Source: Modicisalibacter xianhensis
Lineage (GTDB): Bacteria > Pseudomonadota > Gammaproteobacteria > Pseudomonadales > Halomonadaceae
Assembly (NCBI RefSeq): GCF_900113605.1
Contig: NZ_FOPY01000004.1
Span: 62,001 to 126,000, forward strand
Length of the DNA: 64,000 nt
Reading direction: 5' to 3'
A program made the translations under genes and the position numbers. The stretch's first letter is position 1; each line of letters begins with the position of its first letter. A model generated the notes under the pieces. It saw only the letters and a list, made by a program, of their open reading frames with translations, did no database searches and was not told the origin of the DNA. Below are positions 9,392 to 18,623 of the stretch, piece by piece.

Positions 9392-9407
9392 TTGACCAAT
9401 TGGTCAA
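9392..9407. promoter_or_regulatory. RutR-type operator
   Basis: TTGACCAATTGGTCAA is a perfect 16-base palindrome 54 bases before the xdhA ATG. It matches the published E. coli RutR consensus TTGACCANNTGGTCAA at every fixed position, and the adjacent divergent gene encodes a RutR-like protein. It probably controls xdhABC-guaD and perhaps the regulator itself. Confidence 0.85.
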
Positions 9408-9461
9408 GTTGCTTGCAGACTCTGCTGGCAGAACCACTGACAACAACGAGCGAACTCCGTG

Positions 9462-10949
9462 ATGATCGACTTCTACCTGAACGGGCAGCGGCAGCAGTGT
9501 GCCGACGTCAGCCCGGACACTAGTGCACTGGAATTGCTGCGCCTGTTTCTCGGCAAGACCGGAACCAAGGAAGGCTGTGCCTCAGGCGACTGCGGCGCCT
9601 GCACGGTGGCCATCGGCGAGCCGGATGGTCAAGGCGGCCTGGTCTATCACAATGCCAATGCCTGCATCATGCCTGCGCACCAGTTGCATGGGTGCCATCT
9701 GGTCACGGTCGAAGGGCTGGCCCGAGGCGATGCACTGCATCCGGTACAGGCCGCCATGGTCGATTGTCACGGCAGTCAGTGTGGCTTCTGCACCCCTGGC
9801 ATCATCATGTCACTGTTTACCCTTCATGAAGACCAGCGGCATCGGCCGGCTCCCTTGACACAGGAGCGCCTGGAGTCAGCGCTGGGCGGCAATCTCTGTC
9901 GCTGTACGGGCTACCGTCCGATTCGCGATGCCGCCCTGAGCATGAATGAATATCCCGATACGCACCCCACCTGGGCGGACGATCCTGACCTGCCCCGTAA
10001 TGTCGAAACGCTCTTCACCGATGCTACCCAGGCGTCTCGTCCTGCCCCCAGGGAGACGACGGGCTATGCCATGCCACGCGATCTTGCAAGCCTTCGCGAA
10101 CTGCGTCGACAGCATCCCGGCTCGCGCCTGGTGGCCGGCGGTACCGACCTGTGGCTGGAAGTGACGCAGCAGCTCAAGCCGCTTGAGGATGTCGTCGATG
10201 TCCACCAGGTCGCGGAACTCAACACCATCGAGGAAACCGCCGATGGCTGGTGGGTAGGTGCCGCTGTTACCTATCGTCGGCTGGAGCCGCTGTTCGCCGA
10301 ACACTATCCGGCTTTCGCCCACCTCATGCACCGTTTCGCCTCGTCGCAGATCCGCAACCGGGCGACCATGGGTGGCAACGTGGCCAATGCGTCTCCGATT
10401 GGCGATACGCCGCCGGTCCTGCTGGCGCTGGACGCCCGGCTGGCCCTCGATGGCCCCGAAGGGCAACGCGAACTTCCCATTGACTCGTTCTTCCTCGACT
10501 ACAAGAAGACGGCTCTTCAGGAAGGCGAATTCATCCGCGCCATTTTCCTGCCGCGGCTCGAAGAGCGCCAGCTCAAGGTCTGGAAGCTGTCCAAGCGTCG
10601 CGAAGACGATATTTCTGCGGTCCTGGCCGCCTTCTCCTGGCGGCTGGATGATGGCGTGATGAGAGACGTGCATCTCGCCTTTGGGGGCATGGCGGCCATT
10701 CCGCGCCGGGCGCCCCAGGCGGAAGCGGCGCTGGAAGGCCAGCCACCGGCCCCCGCCGCGTTCGAGGCCGCCCGGGCGGCGCTGCGTCAGGAGTTCCAAC
10801 CCCTCGACGACGTGCGGGGCTCCAGCGAATACCGGCTCGTGGCAGCAGCCAATTTGCTCGAGCGCCTGCGCCTGATGCTGCACAAAGAGACACAAACGCG
10901 CCACGACAACAACACTGCGGAGGTCTGCCTCGATGCGTACGCTCACTGA
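9462..10949 (+). CDS. xdhA: Xanthine dehydrogenase small subunit (2Fe-2S and FAD)
   Basis: About 495 residues. ATG at 9462 is preferred over the GTG directly before it. The N-terminal plant-type ferredoxin domain has GCASGDCGAC near residue 40 and a further cysteine after it. The second cluster domain has CGFCTPG and, later, GNLCRCTGYRPI. The FAD-binding half (about 190-480) shows VAGGTDLWLEV and RNRATMGGNVANASPIGDTP. This subunit passes electrons from the molybdenum centre to FAD and NAD+ during hypoxanthine/xanthine oxidation to urate in the cytoplasm. It overlaps xdhB by 17 bases and is first in xdhABC-guaD, downstream of a perfect RutR-type operator. Confidence 0.95.
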   Translation: MIDFYLNGQRQQCADVSPDTSALELLRLFLGKTGTKEGCASGDCGACTVAIGEPDGQGGLVYHNANACIMPAHQLHGCHLVTVEGLARGDALHPVQAAMVDCHGSQCGFCTPGIIMSLFTLHEDQRHRPAPLTQERLESALGGNLCRCTGYRPIRDAALSMNEYPDTHPTWADDPDLPRNVETLFTDATQASRPAPRETTGYAMPRDLASLRELRRQHPGSRLVAGGTDLWLEVTQQLKPLEDVVDVHQVAELNTIEETADGWWVGAAVTYRRLEPLFAEHYPAFAHLMHRFASSQIRNRATMGGNVANASPIGDTPPVLLALDARLALDGPEGQRELPIDSFFLDYKKTALQEGEFIRAIFLPRLEERQLKVWKLSKRREDDISAVLAAFSWRLDDGVMRDVHLAFGGMAAIPRRAPQAEAALEGQPPAPAAFEAARAALRQEFQPLDDVRGSSEYRLVAAANLLERLRLMLHKETQTRHDNNTAEVCLDAYAH

Positions 10950-13374
10950 ACTTTCCCGCGATTCCGCCAATGCGCGTCAGGAACAGGTCGGACGCAACAA
11001 GGGCGACGGGCCATTGGCTCGGGATACCGAGAGCGAGACTAGCCGGGGCCGCGCCGGGCAGTCCGCCGCACATGAAAGCGCCATCAAGCATGTCACTGGT
11101 CGCGCTGCTTACATCGATGACCTGCCGGCGCCGGCCGATGCCCTGCATGTGGCGATCGGCTTTTCGCCCGTAGCGCATGGCCGCCTGACCCGGCTCGACC
11201 TGGACAAGGTCAGGCATGCCCCCGGCGTCATCGACGTGATCACCATCGTCGATGTGCCTGGTCATACCGACATCGGCCCGGTGTTTCCCGGCGACCCGAT
11301 CTTCGTCGACGACGAGATCAGCTATCTCGGCCAATCGCTGTTTGCCGTCGCCGCAACCAGCTACAAGGCAGCCCGCCTGGCGGTACGGCTGGCCGTGGTG
11401 GAAATCGACGAGCAGCCGATCAACCTAGACCCAGTCTCGGCTGCCGAAGCTGGCGACGTGGTACGTCCTACCCATGTCCAGCAGAGTGGCGACTGGCAAC
11501 GGGCACTGGATAACGCACCGCATGTGCTCGAACGCGAACAATTCGTCGGCGGGCAGGAGCATTTCTATCTCGAAGGCCAGGCCTGCCTGGTCACGCCCAC
11601 CGAGGACGAGGGTGTGACCGTGTTCACCTCGAACCAGCACCCCAGCGAGACCCAGAAACTGGTCGCCGAAGTGCTGGGGGTGCCCTTTCATGCCGTTACG
11701 GTGGAAACCCGCCGCATGGGCGGCGGCTTCGGCGGCAAGGAAACCCAGGCCTCGCCCTGGTCGTGCATTGCCGCCTTGTTCGCCCGACGCACTGGGCGGG
11801 CAATCCGGCTGCGCCTGGCACGCGCCGAAGATACGCGCGCCACGGGCAAGCGCCATCCGTTTCACAATCGCTACCGTCTGGGCTTCGATGACCAGGGAGT
11901 GCTGACGGGTGGCGATATCACGGTGATCGGCGATTGCGGCTACTCGCCGGACCTGTCCGAGGCGATCGTCGATCGCGCCATGTTCCATGCCGACAATGCC
12001 TATTCACTGGGCGAGGCTCGCGTCACCGGTCACCGCGCCCGCACCAATACCGCCTCGAACACCGCGTTTCGCGGCTTCGGTGGCCCACAGGGCATGATGA
12101 TCATCGAGGCGGCAATGGACGACATTGCGCGCCATGTCGGCGAAGATCCGTTGACAGTGCGCAAGCGCAACCTCTATCGCCCGGGACGTGACGTTACTCA
12201 TTACGGCCAGAGCGTGGACCAGTATGCGCTGATTCATGAGATCGTCGAGCGCCTGGAAGCCAGCAGCGATTACTGGAACCGCCGCAAGGCAATCAGCGAC
12301 TTCAACGCCCGCAGCCCGATCGTCAAGAAGGGCCTGGCACTGACCCCGGTGAAGTTCGGCATCTCCTTCACTGCCAAGCATCTCAACCAGGCCGGTGCAC
12401 TGCTGCACGTGTATACCGACGGCAGCGTGATGATCAATCACGGCGGCACCGAGATGGGCCAGGGCCTGCACACCAAGGTCTGCCAGGTCGTGGCACGCGA
12501 ATTGGGCCTGGACCTGTCGCAGGTGCGGATCACCGCGACACGTACCGACAAGGTCCCCAACACCTCGCCGACGGCGGCTTCCAGCGGGGCCGACCTCAAC
12601 GGCATGGCTGCACGCGACGCGGCCAGCCAGATTCGCGAGCGGCTGTTCGACTTCGCTGCCGAACACTATGAGATCGACCGTGAAGGCATGACCATGGAAA
12701 ATGGCGAACTGGTCGCTTTCAACCGTCGCATCTCGTGGGGCGAGCTGGTCCAGGCCGCCTACCTGTCCCGCATCTCGCTGTCGGCCAAAGGCTTCTACTC
12801 CACGCCGCTGATCCACTACGATCGCAATACCGGCAAGGGCCGCCCCTTCTACTATTTTGCCCATGGCGCCGCTGCCGCCGAGGTCGAGGTCGATACCCTG
12901 TCCGGCGAATACCGACTGACGCGTGCCGATATCCTGCATGATGTCGGCGATTCACTGAACCCGGCCATCGATATGGGTCAGGTCGAGGGCGGTTTCATTC
13001 AGGGCATGGGTTGGCTGACCACCGAGGAACTCAAGTGGAATGCCCAGGGGCGCCTGATTTCCGATGGTCCGGCGACCTACAAGATCCCGGCATTCGGCGA
13101 CCTGCCGCCGGAATTCAACGTGGAACTGCTGCAGGGCCATCCCAACTCACAGGCCAGCATCTATCGCTCCAAGGCCGTGGGTGAACCGCCTTTCATGCTG
13201 GGTATTTCGGTGTGGTCCGCGCTTCGCGACGCATTGGCCAGCCTGGTCGACTATCGACAGGCACCGCGCCTGGATACGCCGGCAACGCCCGAGCGCGTGC
13301 TGATGGCCGCCGAAGCGCTGCGCCGTGCCTCTGCCATGGCCTCCTCGGAGGAGACCAGCGATGATTTGGCATGA
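10933..13374 (+). CDS. xdhB: Xanthine dehydrogenase large subunit (molybdopterin)
   Basis: 813 residues. ATG at 10933 follows GGAGG at good spacing inside the end of xdhA. Molybdenum-cofactor residues lie in RRMGGGFGGKE (about 258-268), GTEMGQGLHTKV (about 510) and SGADLNG (about 555); the catalytic glutamate motif KAVGEPPF is near residue 750. It oxidises hypoxanthine and xanthine using the cofactor. The N-terminus carries about 45 polar residues before the conserved start SAIKHVTGRAAYIDD-like segment. Overlap with xdhC is 14 bases, so the three subunit/maturation genes are translationally coupled. Confidence 0.95.
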   Translation: MRTLTELSRDSANARQEQVGRNKGDGPLARDTESETSRGRAGQSAAHESAIKHVTGRAAYIDDLPAPADALHVAIGFSPVAHGRLTRLDLDKVRHAPGVIDVITIVDVPGHTDIGPVFPGDPIFVDDEISYLGQSLFAVAATSYKAARLAVRLAVVEIDEQPINLDPVSAAEAGDVVRPTHVQQSGDWQRALDNAPHVLEREQFVGGQEHFYLEGQACLVTPTEDEGVTVFTSNQHPSETQKLVAEVLGVPFHAVTVETRRMGGGFGGKETQASPWSCIAALFARRTGRAIRLRLARAEDTRATGKRHPFHNRYRLGFDDQGVLTGGDITVIGDCGYSPDLSEAIVDRAMFHADNAYSLGEARVTGHRARTNTASNTAFRGFGGPQGMMIIEAAMDDIARHVGEDPLTVRKRNLYRPGRDVTHYGQSVDQYALIHEIVERLEASSDYWNRRKAISDFNARSPIVKKGLALTPVKFGISFTAKHLNQAGALLHVYTDGSVMINHGGTEMGQGLHTKVCQVVARELGLDLSQVRITATRTDKVPNTSPTAASSGADLNGMAARDAASQIRERLFDFAAEHYEIDREGMTMENGELVAFNRRISWGELVQAAYLSRISLSAKGFYSTPLIHYDRNTGKGRPFYYFAHGAAAAEVEVDTLSGEYRLTRADILHDVGDSLNPAIDMGQVEGGFIQGMGWLTTEELKWNAQGRLISDGPATYKIPAFGDLPPEFNVELLQGHPNSQASIYRSKAVGEPPFMLGISVWSALRDALASLVDYRQAPRLDTPATPERVLMAAEALRRASAMASSEETSDDLA

Positions 13375-14224
13375 CGCCCTGCATCGTCTGCAGAACGCAG
13401 GTACGCCCCACGCCCTGGCCACCGTGGTCGGGGCGGCGGGCTCCACACCGCGTGAACCGGGTGCCAAGATGGTCATCACCGCCGACGAGGTCCACGACAC
13501 ACTGGGTGGCGGTACCTTCGAGTTCCAGGTCATTGATGCCGCCCGTCAGGCCCTGGCAGGTCACGACACTACCACGCGCCTCGAAGCCTTTCCGCTCGGC
13601 GGACGTTCCGGCCAATGCTGTGGCGGTTATGTCCATGTACTGATCGAGATCTTCGCAGGTGCCGAAATGACCGTGGCCGTGTTCGGTGCCGGCCATGTGG
13701 GACAGGCCCTGGTGCAGTTGCTGGCGCCGTTGCCATGGCGCGTGCTGTGGCATGACAGCCGGCCAGAATCGTTCCCGAGCGATGCCGCAGGGCAAGTGCG
13801 ACTGGAATGTCGCGACAGCTCGGACAGCGCAGCCAGCGTGACCGCCCTGCCCCCAGGGTCGCATGCGCTTGTCATGACTCATGACCATGCCGAGGACCGT
13901 GTTCTGGTCGATGCCCTGTTGAAGCGTGGCGATTGTGCGTCGATCGGCCTGATCGGCTCGCAGAGCAAGTGGGCCAGTTTTCAGCGTCCCCTGCGCGAGG
14001 CGGGACACACCCAGGCCTCGCTGTCGCAGGTACGTTGCCCCATCGGCATTGCCGGTGCCCAGGGCAAGCGACCCTACGAGATTGCGCTGGCGGTGAGTGC
14101 CGAGTTGCTGACTCTCAAGCCGTCGGGTGAACGTCCCGACCAGCGTGGCATCGAACCCCGAGTCCTGCGCAAGGTATTCGACGCCGACCGCTCCCCGAAT
14201 TCCAAGCTGGAGAACAGGAAATGA
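13361..14224 (+). CDS. xdhC: Xanthine dehydrogenase accessory protein XdhC
   Basis: 287 residues from the ATG at 13361, preceded by GGAGGAG; the longer frame lies wholly inside xdhB. The N-terminal XdhC/CoxI part has GSTPREPGAKM and GGGTFEFQ. The C-terminal Rossmann-like part has VFGAGHVGQAL (about 110-120), and the tail has CPIGIAGAQGKRPYEIALAV, the usual ending of the family. XdhC binds and protects the molybdenum cofactor, helps it acquire the terminal sulfur, and inserts it into XdhB. It does not stay in the enzyme. Its stop overlaps the guaD start by 4 bases. Confidence 0.93.
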   Translation: MIWHDALHRLQNAGTPHALATVVGAAGSTPREPGAKMVITADEVHDTLGGGTFEFQVIDAARQALAGHDTTTRLEAFPLGGRSGQCCGGYVHVLIEIFAGAEMTVAVFGAGHVGQALVQLLAPLPWRVLWHDSRPESFPSDAAGQVRLECRDSSDSAASVTALPPGSHALVMTHDHAEDRVLVDALLKRGDCASIGLIGSQSKWASFQRPLREAGHTQASLSQVRCPIGIAGAQGKRPYEIALAVSAELLTLKPSGERPDQRGIEPRVLRKVFDADRSPNSKLENRK

Positions 14225-15543
14225 CCGACTCCCGTGTGCTGCGCGGCCCGTTGCTCAGTTTCATGAACGATCCGGGCGAGGACGATACGCCGCAGCCGGG
14301 CAGCGTGTTGTACCTCGAGGATGGTGCACTGTGGCTCGAGAATGGCCGCATCCGCGCCATGGCCGAGCACCTCAAGCTCGAGCCCGAGTTGCCCGAGGGC
14401 ATCGAGGTGGTGGATTACCGCGACAAGCTGATGATGCCGGGTTTCATCGATAGCCATGTGCACTACGTGCAGCTCGAGATCATGGCTTCCTATGGGCGAC
14501 AACTGCTCGACTGGCTCAATGAATACACGTTTCCCGAAGAGTGCCGCTTTGCCGAACGTGCCCATGCCGAAGCCATCGCCGACGCGTTCCTCGACGAGAC
14601 GCTGCGTGTCGGTACGACGACTGCCCAGGTCTTTTGCACCTCGCACCCGACCTCGGTGGATACGTTCTTCTCCGCTGCCCATCGCCGCGGCCTGCGCATG
14701 CTGGCCGGCAAGGTCCTGATGGACCGCCATGCACCGGATGCCCTGGTGGACGACACCTACGGCGGTATTCGCGATACCGAACGCCTGATCGGCGACTGGC
14801 ATGGCAAGGGCCGACTGGGCTACACGCTGACGCCGCGTTTCGCGCCGACCTCCACCCGCGAGCAGCTCGACGCCACCGGCGGCCTGCTGCGCAATGCACC
14901 CGATCTGCACCTGCAGACGCACCTGTCGGAGAACCAGGGCGAGATTGCCTGGGTGGCCGAGCTTTTCCCCGAAGCCAGCGATTATCTCAACGTCTATGAA
15001 CGCTACGGGCTGGTCGGACCAAAGAGTACCTTCGCTCACGGTATTCACCTGAGCCAGGATGCACGCAACCGCCTGGCCCAGGCCGGTGCCAACATTGCTT
15101 TCTGTCCGACCTCGAACCTGTTCCTCGGCAGTGGCCTGTTCGATCGCCTGGCCTGTCGCGAGGCCGGCCTCAATGTCTCGCTGGCCAGCGACATCGGTGG
15201 CGGCACGGACCTGTCCGGCTTCGGCACCCTGAAAGCGGCTTATCAGGTCGGCCAGTTGCTCAACCAGCCGTTGACGCCTTGGCAAGGGTTTTACCGCCTG
15301 ACTCTTGGCAATGCCCGCGCCCTGCATCTGGAAACCCATATCGGCAGCCTGCGGGAAGGTGCCGAAGCGGATATCGTCGTGCTCGACCCCAAGGCGACGC
15401 CCCTGCTCGAGCGTCGCATGGCCCGCACCGCCAGCTTGAGCGAGCGTCTTTTCGCACTGATGATCCTGGGCGACGACCGTGCCGTGCATGCGACCTGGGC
15501 CAATGGCCAATGCGTGCACCAGCGCGATAAAGCCATGCCCTGA
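14221..15543 (+). CDS. guaD: Guanine deaminase
   Basis: 440 residues of the amidohydrolase superfamily. MPGFIDSHVHYVQ (about 76-88) supplies the first metal-binding histidines; QTHLSEN (about 237) and FAHGIHL (about 273) supply further His ligands; SLASDIGGGTDLSGF (about 320) carries the catalytic aspartate. The segment SYGRQLLDWLNEYTFPEE is specific for guanine deaminases rather than chlorohydrolases. The enzyme converts guanine to xanthine, the substrate of the xanthine dehydrogenase encoded just upstream. It is the last gene of the operon and is followed by a hairpin with a T run. Confidence 0.94.
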   Translation: MTDSRVLRGPLLSFMNDPGEDDTPQPGSVLYLEDGALWLENGRIRAMAEHLKLEPELPEGIEVVDYRDKLMMPGFIDSHVHYVQLEIMASYGRQLLDWLNEYTFPEECRFAERAHAEAIADAFLDETLRVGTTTAQVFCTSHPTSVDTFFSAAHRRGLRMLAGKVLMDRHAPDALVDDTYGGIRDTERLIGDWHGKGRLGYTLTPRFAPTSTREQLDATGGLLRNAPDLHLQTHLSENQGEIAWVAELFPEASDYLNVYERYGLVGPKSTFAHGIHLSQDARNRLAQAGANIAFCPTSNLFLGSGLFDRLACREAGLNVSLASDIGGGTDLSGFGTLKAAYQVGQLLNQPLTPWQGFYRLTLGNARALHLETHIGSLREGAEADIVVLDPKATPLLERRMARTASLSERLFALMILGDDRAVHATWANGQCVHQRDKAMP

Positions 15544-15597
15544 CCTCACGACCAGGCGTCCTGCGACGCTTCCCGTGTGACGCCTCCGAGCGCTGTT

Positions 15598-15632
15598 GGC
15601 GGCCCTGTCTTTGGATGGGAGCCGTCTTTTTT
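15598..15632 (+). terminator. Terminator of xdhABC-guaD
   Basis: GGCGGCCC (15598-15605) pairs with GGGAGCCGTC (15617-15626), with one bulged A and one G-U pair, around an 11-base loop. TTTTTT follows. It lies 55 bases after the guaD stop. Confidence 0.65.
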
Positions 15633-15739
15633 CGTTGCTTGCCGAAGCCTGAATCGAGCCCTGCTCGATTATTCGATAGCCAGATTTTTTGTGCCTGGCG
15701 TCGTTTGATTATTTGACAGACTGGGCATGCTGGATTTAG

Positions 15740-15753
15740 ATAGACCAGTCTAT
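15740..15753. promoter_or_regulatory. Inverted-repeat operator before a TetR gene
   Basis: ATAGAC-CA-GTCTAT is a perfect inverted repeat ending 15 bases before the TetR start codon and touching the ribosome site AGGAG. This form resembles NemR-like TetR operators (TAGACC...GGTCTA). It probably autoregulates the regulator-transporter pair. Confidence 0.65.
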
Positions 15754-15768
15754 ATAGGAGCTATCACG

Positions 15769-16335
15769 ATGCCAGCGTCCAAGCGTGATCAATTGCTCGC
15801 CACGGCCGAGCGACTCTTCTACGAACAAGGCTTCCATGCGACCGGCATCGACCGCATCGTGGCTTCTGCCGGTGTCGTGCGCATGACGCTCTATAACCAC
15901 TTCCCCTCCAAGGAAGCGTTGGTCATGGCAGTGCTGCAGGCTCGCCATGAACGCTTCATTGCGAGCCTCGATGCAGCCGTGGCCACGGCGCCACTAGGCA
16001 AGGCGACACCGGCCCTGGTCGAAGCTCATGGGGATTGGCTGGAAAACTACAGCCAGCATGGTTGCATCATGGCCAAGGCGATGGGCGAATTCGCCGAGCA
16101 TAGTGCCGAGATTCATGCCCTGGCCGTGGCTGCCAAGGCGGACCTGATGGCCCGCCTCGAGTCGGCGGTGGCACGCGACGGCCTGGGGGATCACACCGGA
16201 CTGGCACGACGACTCTTCGTGGTACTGGAAGGCAGCAACACGACAGTATCCTTGCTAGACGTACATACGGCGCTGGCCGACACGCGGACAGTCATCGACA
16301 CTCTCCTTGCAACCGTCCGGAGCGACGCACCATGA
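15769..16335 (+). CDS. TetR-family regulator
   Basis: 188 residues from the ATG at 15769, with AGGAG eight bases upstream; an earlier in-frame ATG at 15727 would run through the operator. The N-terminal helix-turn-helix reads GFHATGIDRIVASAGVVRMTLYNHFPSKEAL, typical of the family. The rest is helical with a cysteine (QHGCIMAKA, about 100), a position that is conserved in NemR/AcuR-like members and often senses electrophiles. Its stop overlaps the MFS gene by 4 bases, so it most likely controls that transporter and itself. The inducer is unknown. Confidence 0.85.
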   Translation: MPASKRDQLLATAERLFYEQGFHATGIDRIVASAGVVRMTLYNHFPSKEALVMAVLQARHERFIASLDAAVATAPLGKATPALVEAHGDWLENYSQHGCIMAKAMGEFAEHSAEIHALAVAAKADLMARLESAVARDGLGDHTGLARRLFVVLEGSNTTVSLLDVHTALADTRTVIDTLLATVRSDAP

Positions 16336-17507
16336 AATCCTTGACCCCGCTCGGCATGGCAGCCCTGGGTAGTGGCATTATCGGCATCACCTACGGGTTG
16401 GCCCGCTTCGTGTTCGGGCTGTTCTTGCCCTCGATGCGTGAGGAACTGACGATTACTCCGACCATGGCTGGGGTAATCGGCGCCTTGCCCTTCTTGAGCT
16501 TCGTCTTTGCGATACTCGCTGCCCCTTGGGTCACGCGAGGTCTCGGAATACGCAACACAGCGGTCGCGGCCGCAGGCTTGGCCGGAATCGGCATGCTAAC
16601 TATCGCTCAGGCGCCGACATCACTTGTGCTGGCCACCGGCGTGTTGATCTGCGGCATCAGTACCGGGCTATCTTCGCCGGTCATGGCCCAGTCGGTTTAC
16701 CGGGTGGTGCCTTCTGGCCTGCGCGGGCGGGTCAATGCCGTCATCAATGCAGGGACCAGTCTGGGGATTGCCCTCGCCATGCCTGCCGTGCTGATCTGGG
16801 CCGAGGCTTGGCGTAGTGCCTATGTCGCCTTCACCGCCCTGGCGGCCCTTGGCGCCTTGGCTGCGCTCGTTTACCTGCCTCGGGACGAGCGCCCTGCCAC
16901 GTCCTCCACGTCCCACAAGGCTTCCATAAGCCGTGAACAATGGGTCGGGATCGGCCAGTTGAGTACCCTGGCCGGCCTCATGGGTGTCGTGAGTGCAGCC
17001 TACTGGGTATTTGCGCCTGACGCCGTCATCACCGCCGGTGGCCTGGCATCGAGCCAGACAGCCTGGATGTGGCTGGCGGTCGGTCTTGGCGGACTGGCGG
17101 GCGGTGGGGCCGGTGATCTCATCACTCGCTTCGGGCCAGCCCTGAGCCATGTCATCGGTCTCACCGTAATGTCCGCGTCGCTGGCGCTACTGGCCATCGA
17201 TCCCGGTCACTTTCCCTTGGCCCTGGCATCCGCTGCCCTGTTCGGCGTCGGGTACATGACCCTGACCGGCTTTTACCTGGTCAGAAGCACCCAGATCATG
17301 GCCGAGGCGCCCGCCCTCGGCCCGGTGCTGCCGTTGCTCGCGACATCGACCGGCCAGGTCGCCGGCTCACCGCTGGCCGGCTGGCTGGTGGGAAGCCAGG
17401 GGCATGCCGTCACCTTCGTGCTTTTTGCCGCCCTGGGGCTCGCTGCCGCCTTGCTGGGATCGTGGCTATTGCACAGTCGAGACACCGCCGATTGGCATGC
17501 CCTGTGA
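16332..17507 (+). CDS. MFS transporter, YbfB-like
   Basis: 391 residues with 12 predicted membrane helices and a central cytoplasmic loop around residues 185-205. The first helix pair contains GITYGLARFVFGLFLPSM, seen in the YbfB/YjiJ-type MFS group. It is co-translated with the TetR regulator upstream (ATGA overlap), the usual arrangement of a regulated efflux pump. The substrate is unknown; a drug-like or organic compound exporter is the likeliest class. It converges with the deaminase gene at 17560, leaving only 52 bases between the two stops. Confidence 0.82.
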   Translation: MKSLTPLGMAALGSGIIGITYGLARFVFGLFLPSMREELTITPTMAGVIGALPFLSFVFAILAAPWVTRGLGIRNTAVAAAGLAGIGMLTIAQAPTSLVLATGVLICGISTGLSSPVMAQSVYRVVPSGLRGRVNAVINAGTSLGIALAMPAVLIWAEAWRSAYVAFTALAALGALAALVYLPRDERPATSSTSHKASISREQWVGIGQLSTLAGLMGVVSAAYWVFAPDAVITAGGLASSQTAWMWLAVGLGGLAGGGAGDLITRFGPALSHVIGLTVMSASLALLAIDPGHFPLALASAALFGVGYMTLTGFYLVRSTQIMAEAPALGPVLPLLATSTGQVAGSPLAGWLVGSQGHAVTFVLFAALGLAAALLGSWLLHSRDTADWHAL

Positions 17508-17559
17508 TCGTCAGGCCAGGCAGGAGGGCCAAGGCTAGCTTGGCCCAGTTAGCCGCTGA

Positions 17560-18564
17560 TCAAGCTGCCTGGGAATAGTCCTCCAGCTTGGCCAGCAACA
17601 CCTGACGGCGCCCCTCATCCATGAACGCTACCTCGATGGCGTTGCGCGCCATGGTGATGAACGTCGCCTTGTCCCAACCGAAGGCCTGTTCGCACGACAG
17701 ATAGTTATCCAGCACGCCACCGCCGAAATACGCGGGATCGTCGGAGTTGAGAGTCAGTTTGAGGCCGGCATCGAGTAGTGCGGGCAACGGATGATCCTGG
17801 ATCCGCTCGACGACCTTGAGCCGGACATTGGACAGCGGGCATACGGTCAACGGTATCTGTGTCTCACGCAGCCGGGCGACAAGCTCCTGATCTTCCAGGC
17901 AGCGCACCCCGTGGTCGATGCGACACACGTCGAGCACATCCAGTGCCTCACTGATATAGGACGCCGGCCCCTCTTCGCCGGCATGGGCGACGCGTGGTAA
18001 TCCTAGTGCCTTGGCTCGAGCGAACACCTCGGTAAACTTCGAGGGCGGATTGCCGGACTCGGCGCTATCCAGCCCGACGGCATCGATCAGTTCCAGGTAA
18101 GGTTCGGCCTGCTCGAGCACGGCCATGGCATCCTCGGCGGGCTTGTCGCGCAAGAAGCTCATGATCAATGCCGTGGACAGTCCCCATTCACGTTCGGCAT
18201 GGCGCATGGCCCGGGTCAGCCCCTCGATCTGGACATCGAAGCCGATACCGCGCGACAGATGCGCCTGCGGGTCGAAGGAGAGCTCCACATGCACGACGCC
18301 CTCGGCCTGGGCTCGGCGGAAGTAATCGATGGCCAGGTCATTAAAGTCGTCTGTCGTGCGCAAGACCGCCATGCCCTGGTAATACAGGTCCAGGAAGGAT
18401 TGCAGGTCACTGAAATCGTAAGCGGCACGCACTTCTTTTACCGAGGCATAGGGCAGCGCGATTCCATTACGCTCGGCCAATGCGAACATCAGCTCCGGCT
18501 CCAGCGAGCCCTCGATGTGCAGATGCAGTTCGACCTTGGGCAGGGCTTTCAACCAGTCCTTCAT
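17560..18564 (-). CDS. Adenine (or adenosine) deaminase
   Basis: 334 residues from the ATG at 18564 (GAGGAG upstream); the longer frame overlaps cydC and is unlikely. Metal-binding HLH at 14-16 lies in LPKVELHLHIEGSLEPEL; VAHAGEE, RIDHGVR and NSDDPAYFGG carry the other metal and catalytic residues of the adenosine deaminase superfamily. The wording GLDSAESGNPPSKF and the close similarity in pattern to Pseudomonas PA0148 favour the adenine deaminase branch, which makes hypoxanthine from adenine. Hypoxanthine would feed the xanthine dehydrogenase encoded nearby. It is 59 bases after cydC on the same strand and may be co-transcribed with it. Adenosine deaminase is the alternative. Confidence 0.85.
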   Translation of the reverse strand: MKDWLKALPKVELHLHIEGSLEPELMFALAERNGIALPYASVKEVRAAYDFSDLQSFLDLYYQGMAVLRTTDDFNDLAIDYFRRAQAEGVVHVELSFDPQAHLSRGIGFDVQIEGLTRAMRHAEREWGLSTALIMSFLRDKPAEDAMAVLEQAEPYLELIDAVGLDSAESGNPPSKFTEVFARAKALGLPRVAHAGEEGPASYISEALDVLDVCRIDHGVRCLEDQELVARLRETQIPLTVCPLSNVRLKVVERIQDHPLPALLDAGLKLTLNSDDPAYFGGGVLDNYLSCEQAFGWDKATFITMARNAIEVAFMDEGRRQVLLAKLEDYSQAA

Positions 18565-18623
18565 CGCGACACTCCTCATCGGGTTTGAACCATCTTGCCG
18601 CGACTTGACCGATTGCGCAAAGT

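Noticed and set aside
9876-10970. 364-codon open frame on the minus strand
   Set aside because: Opposite xdhA, which has every cofactor motif of its family.
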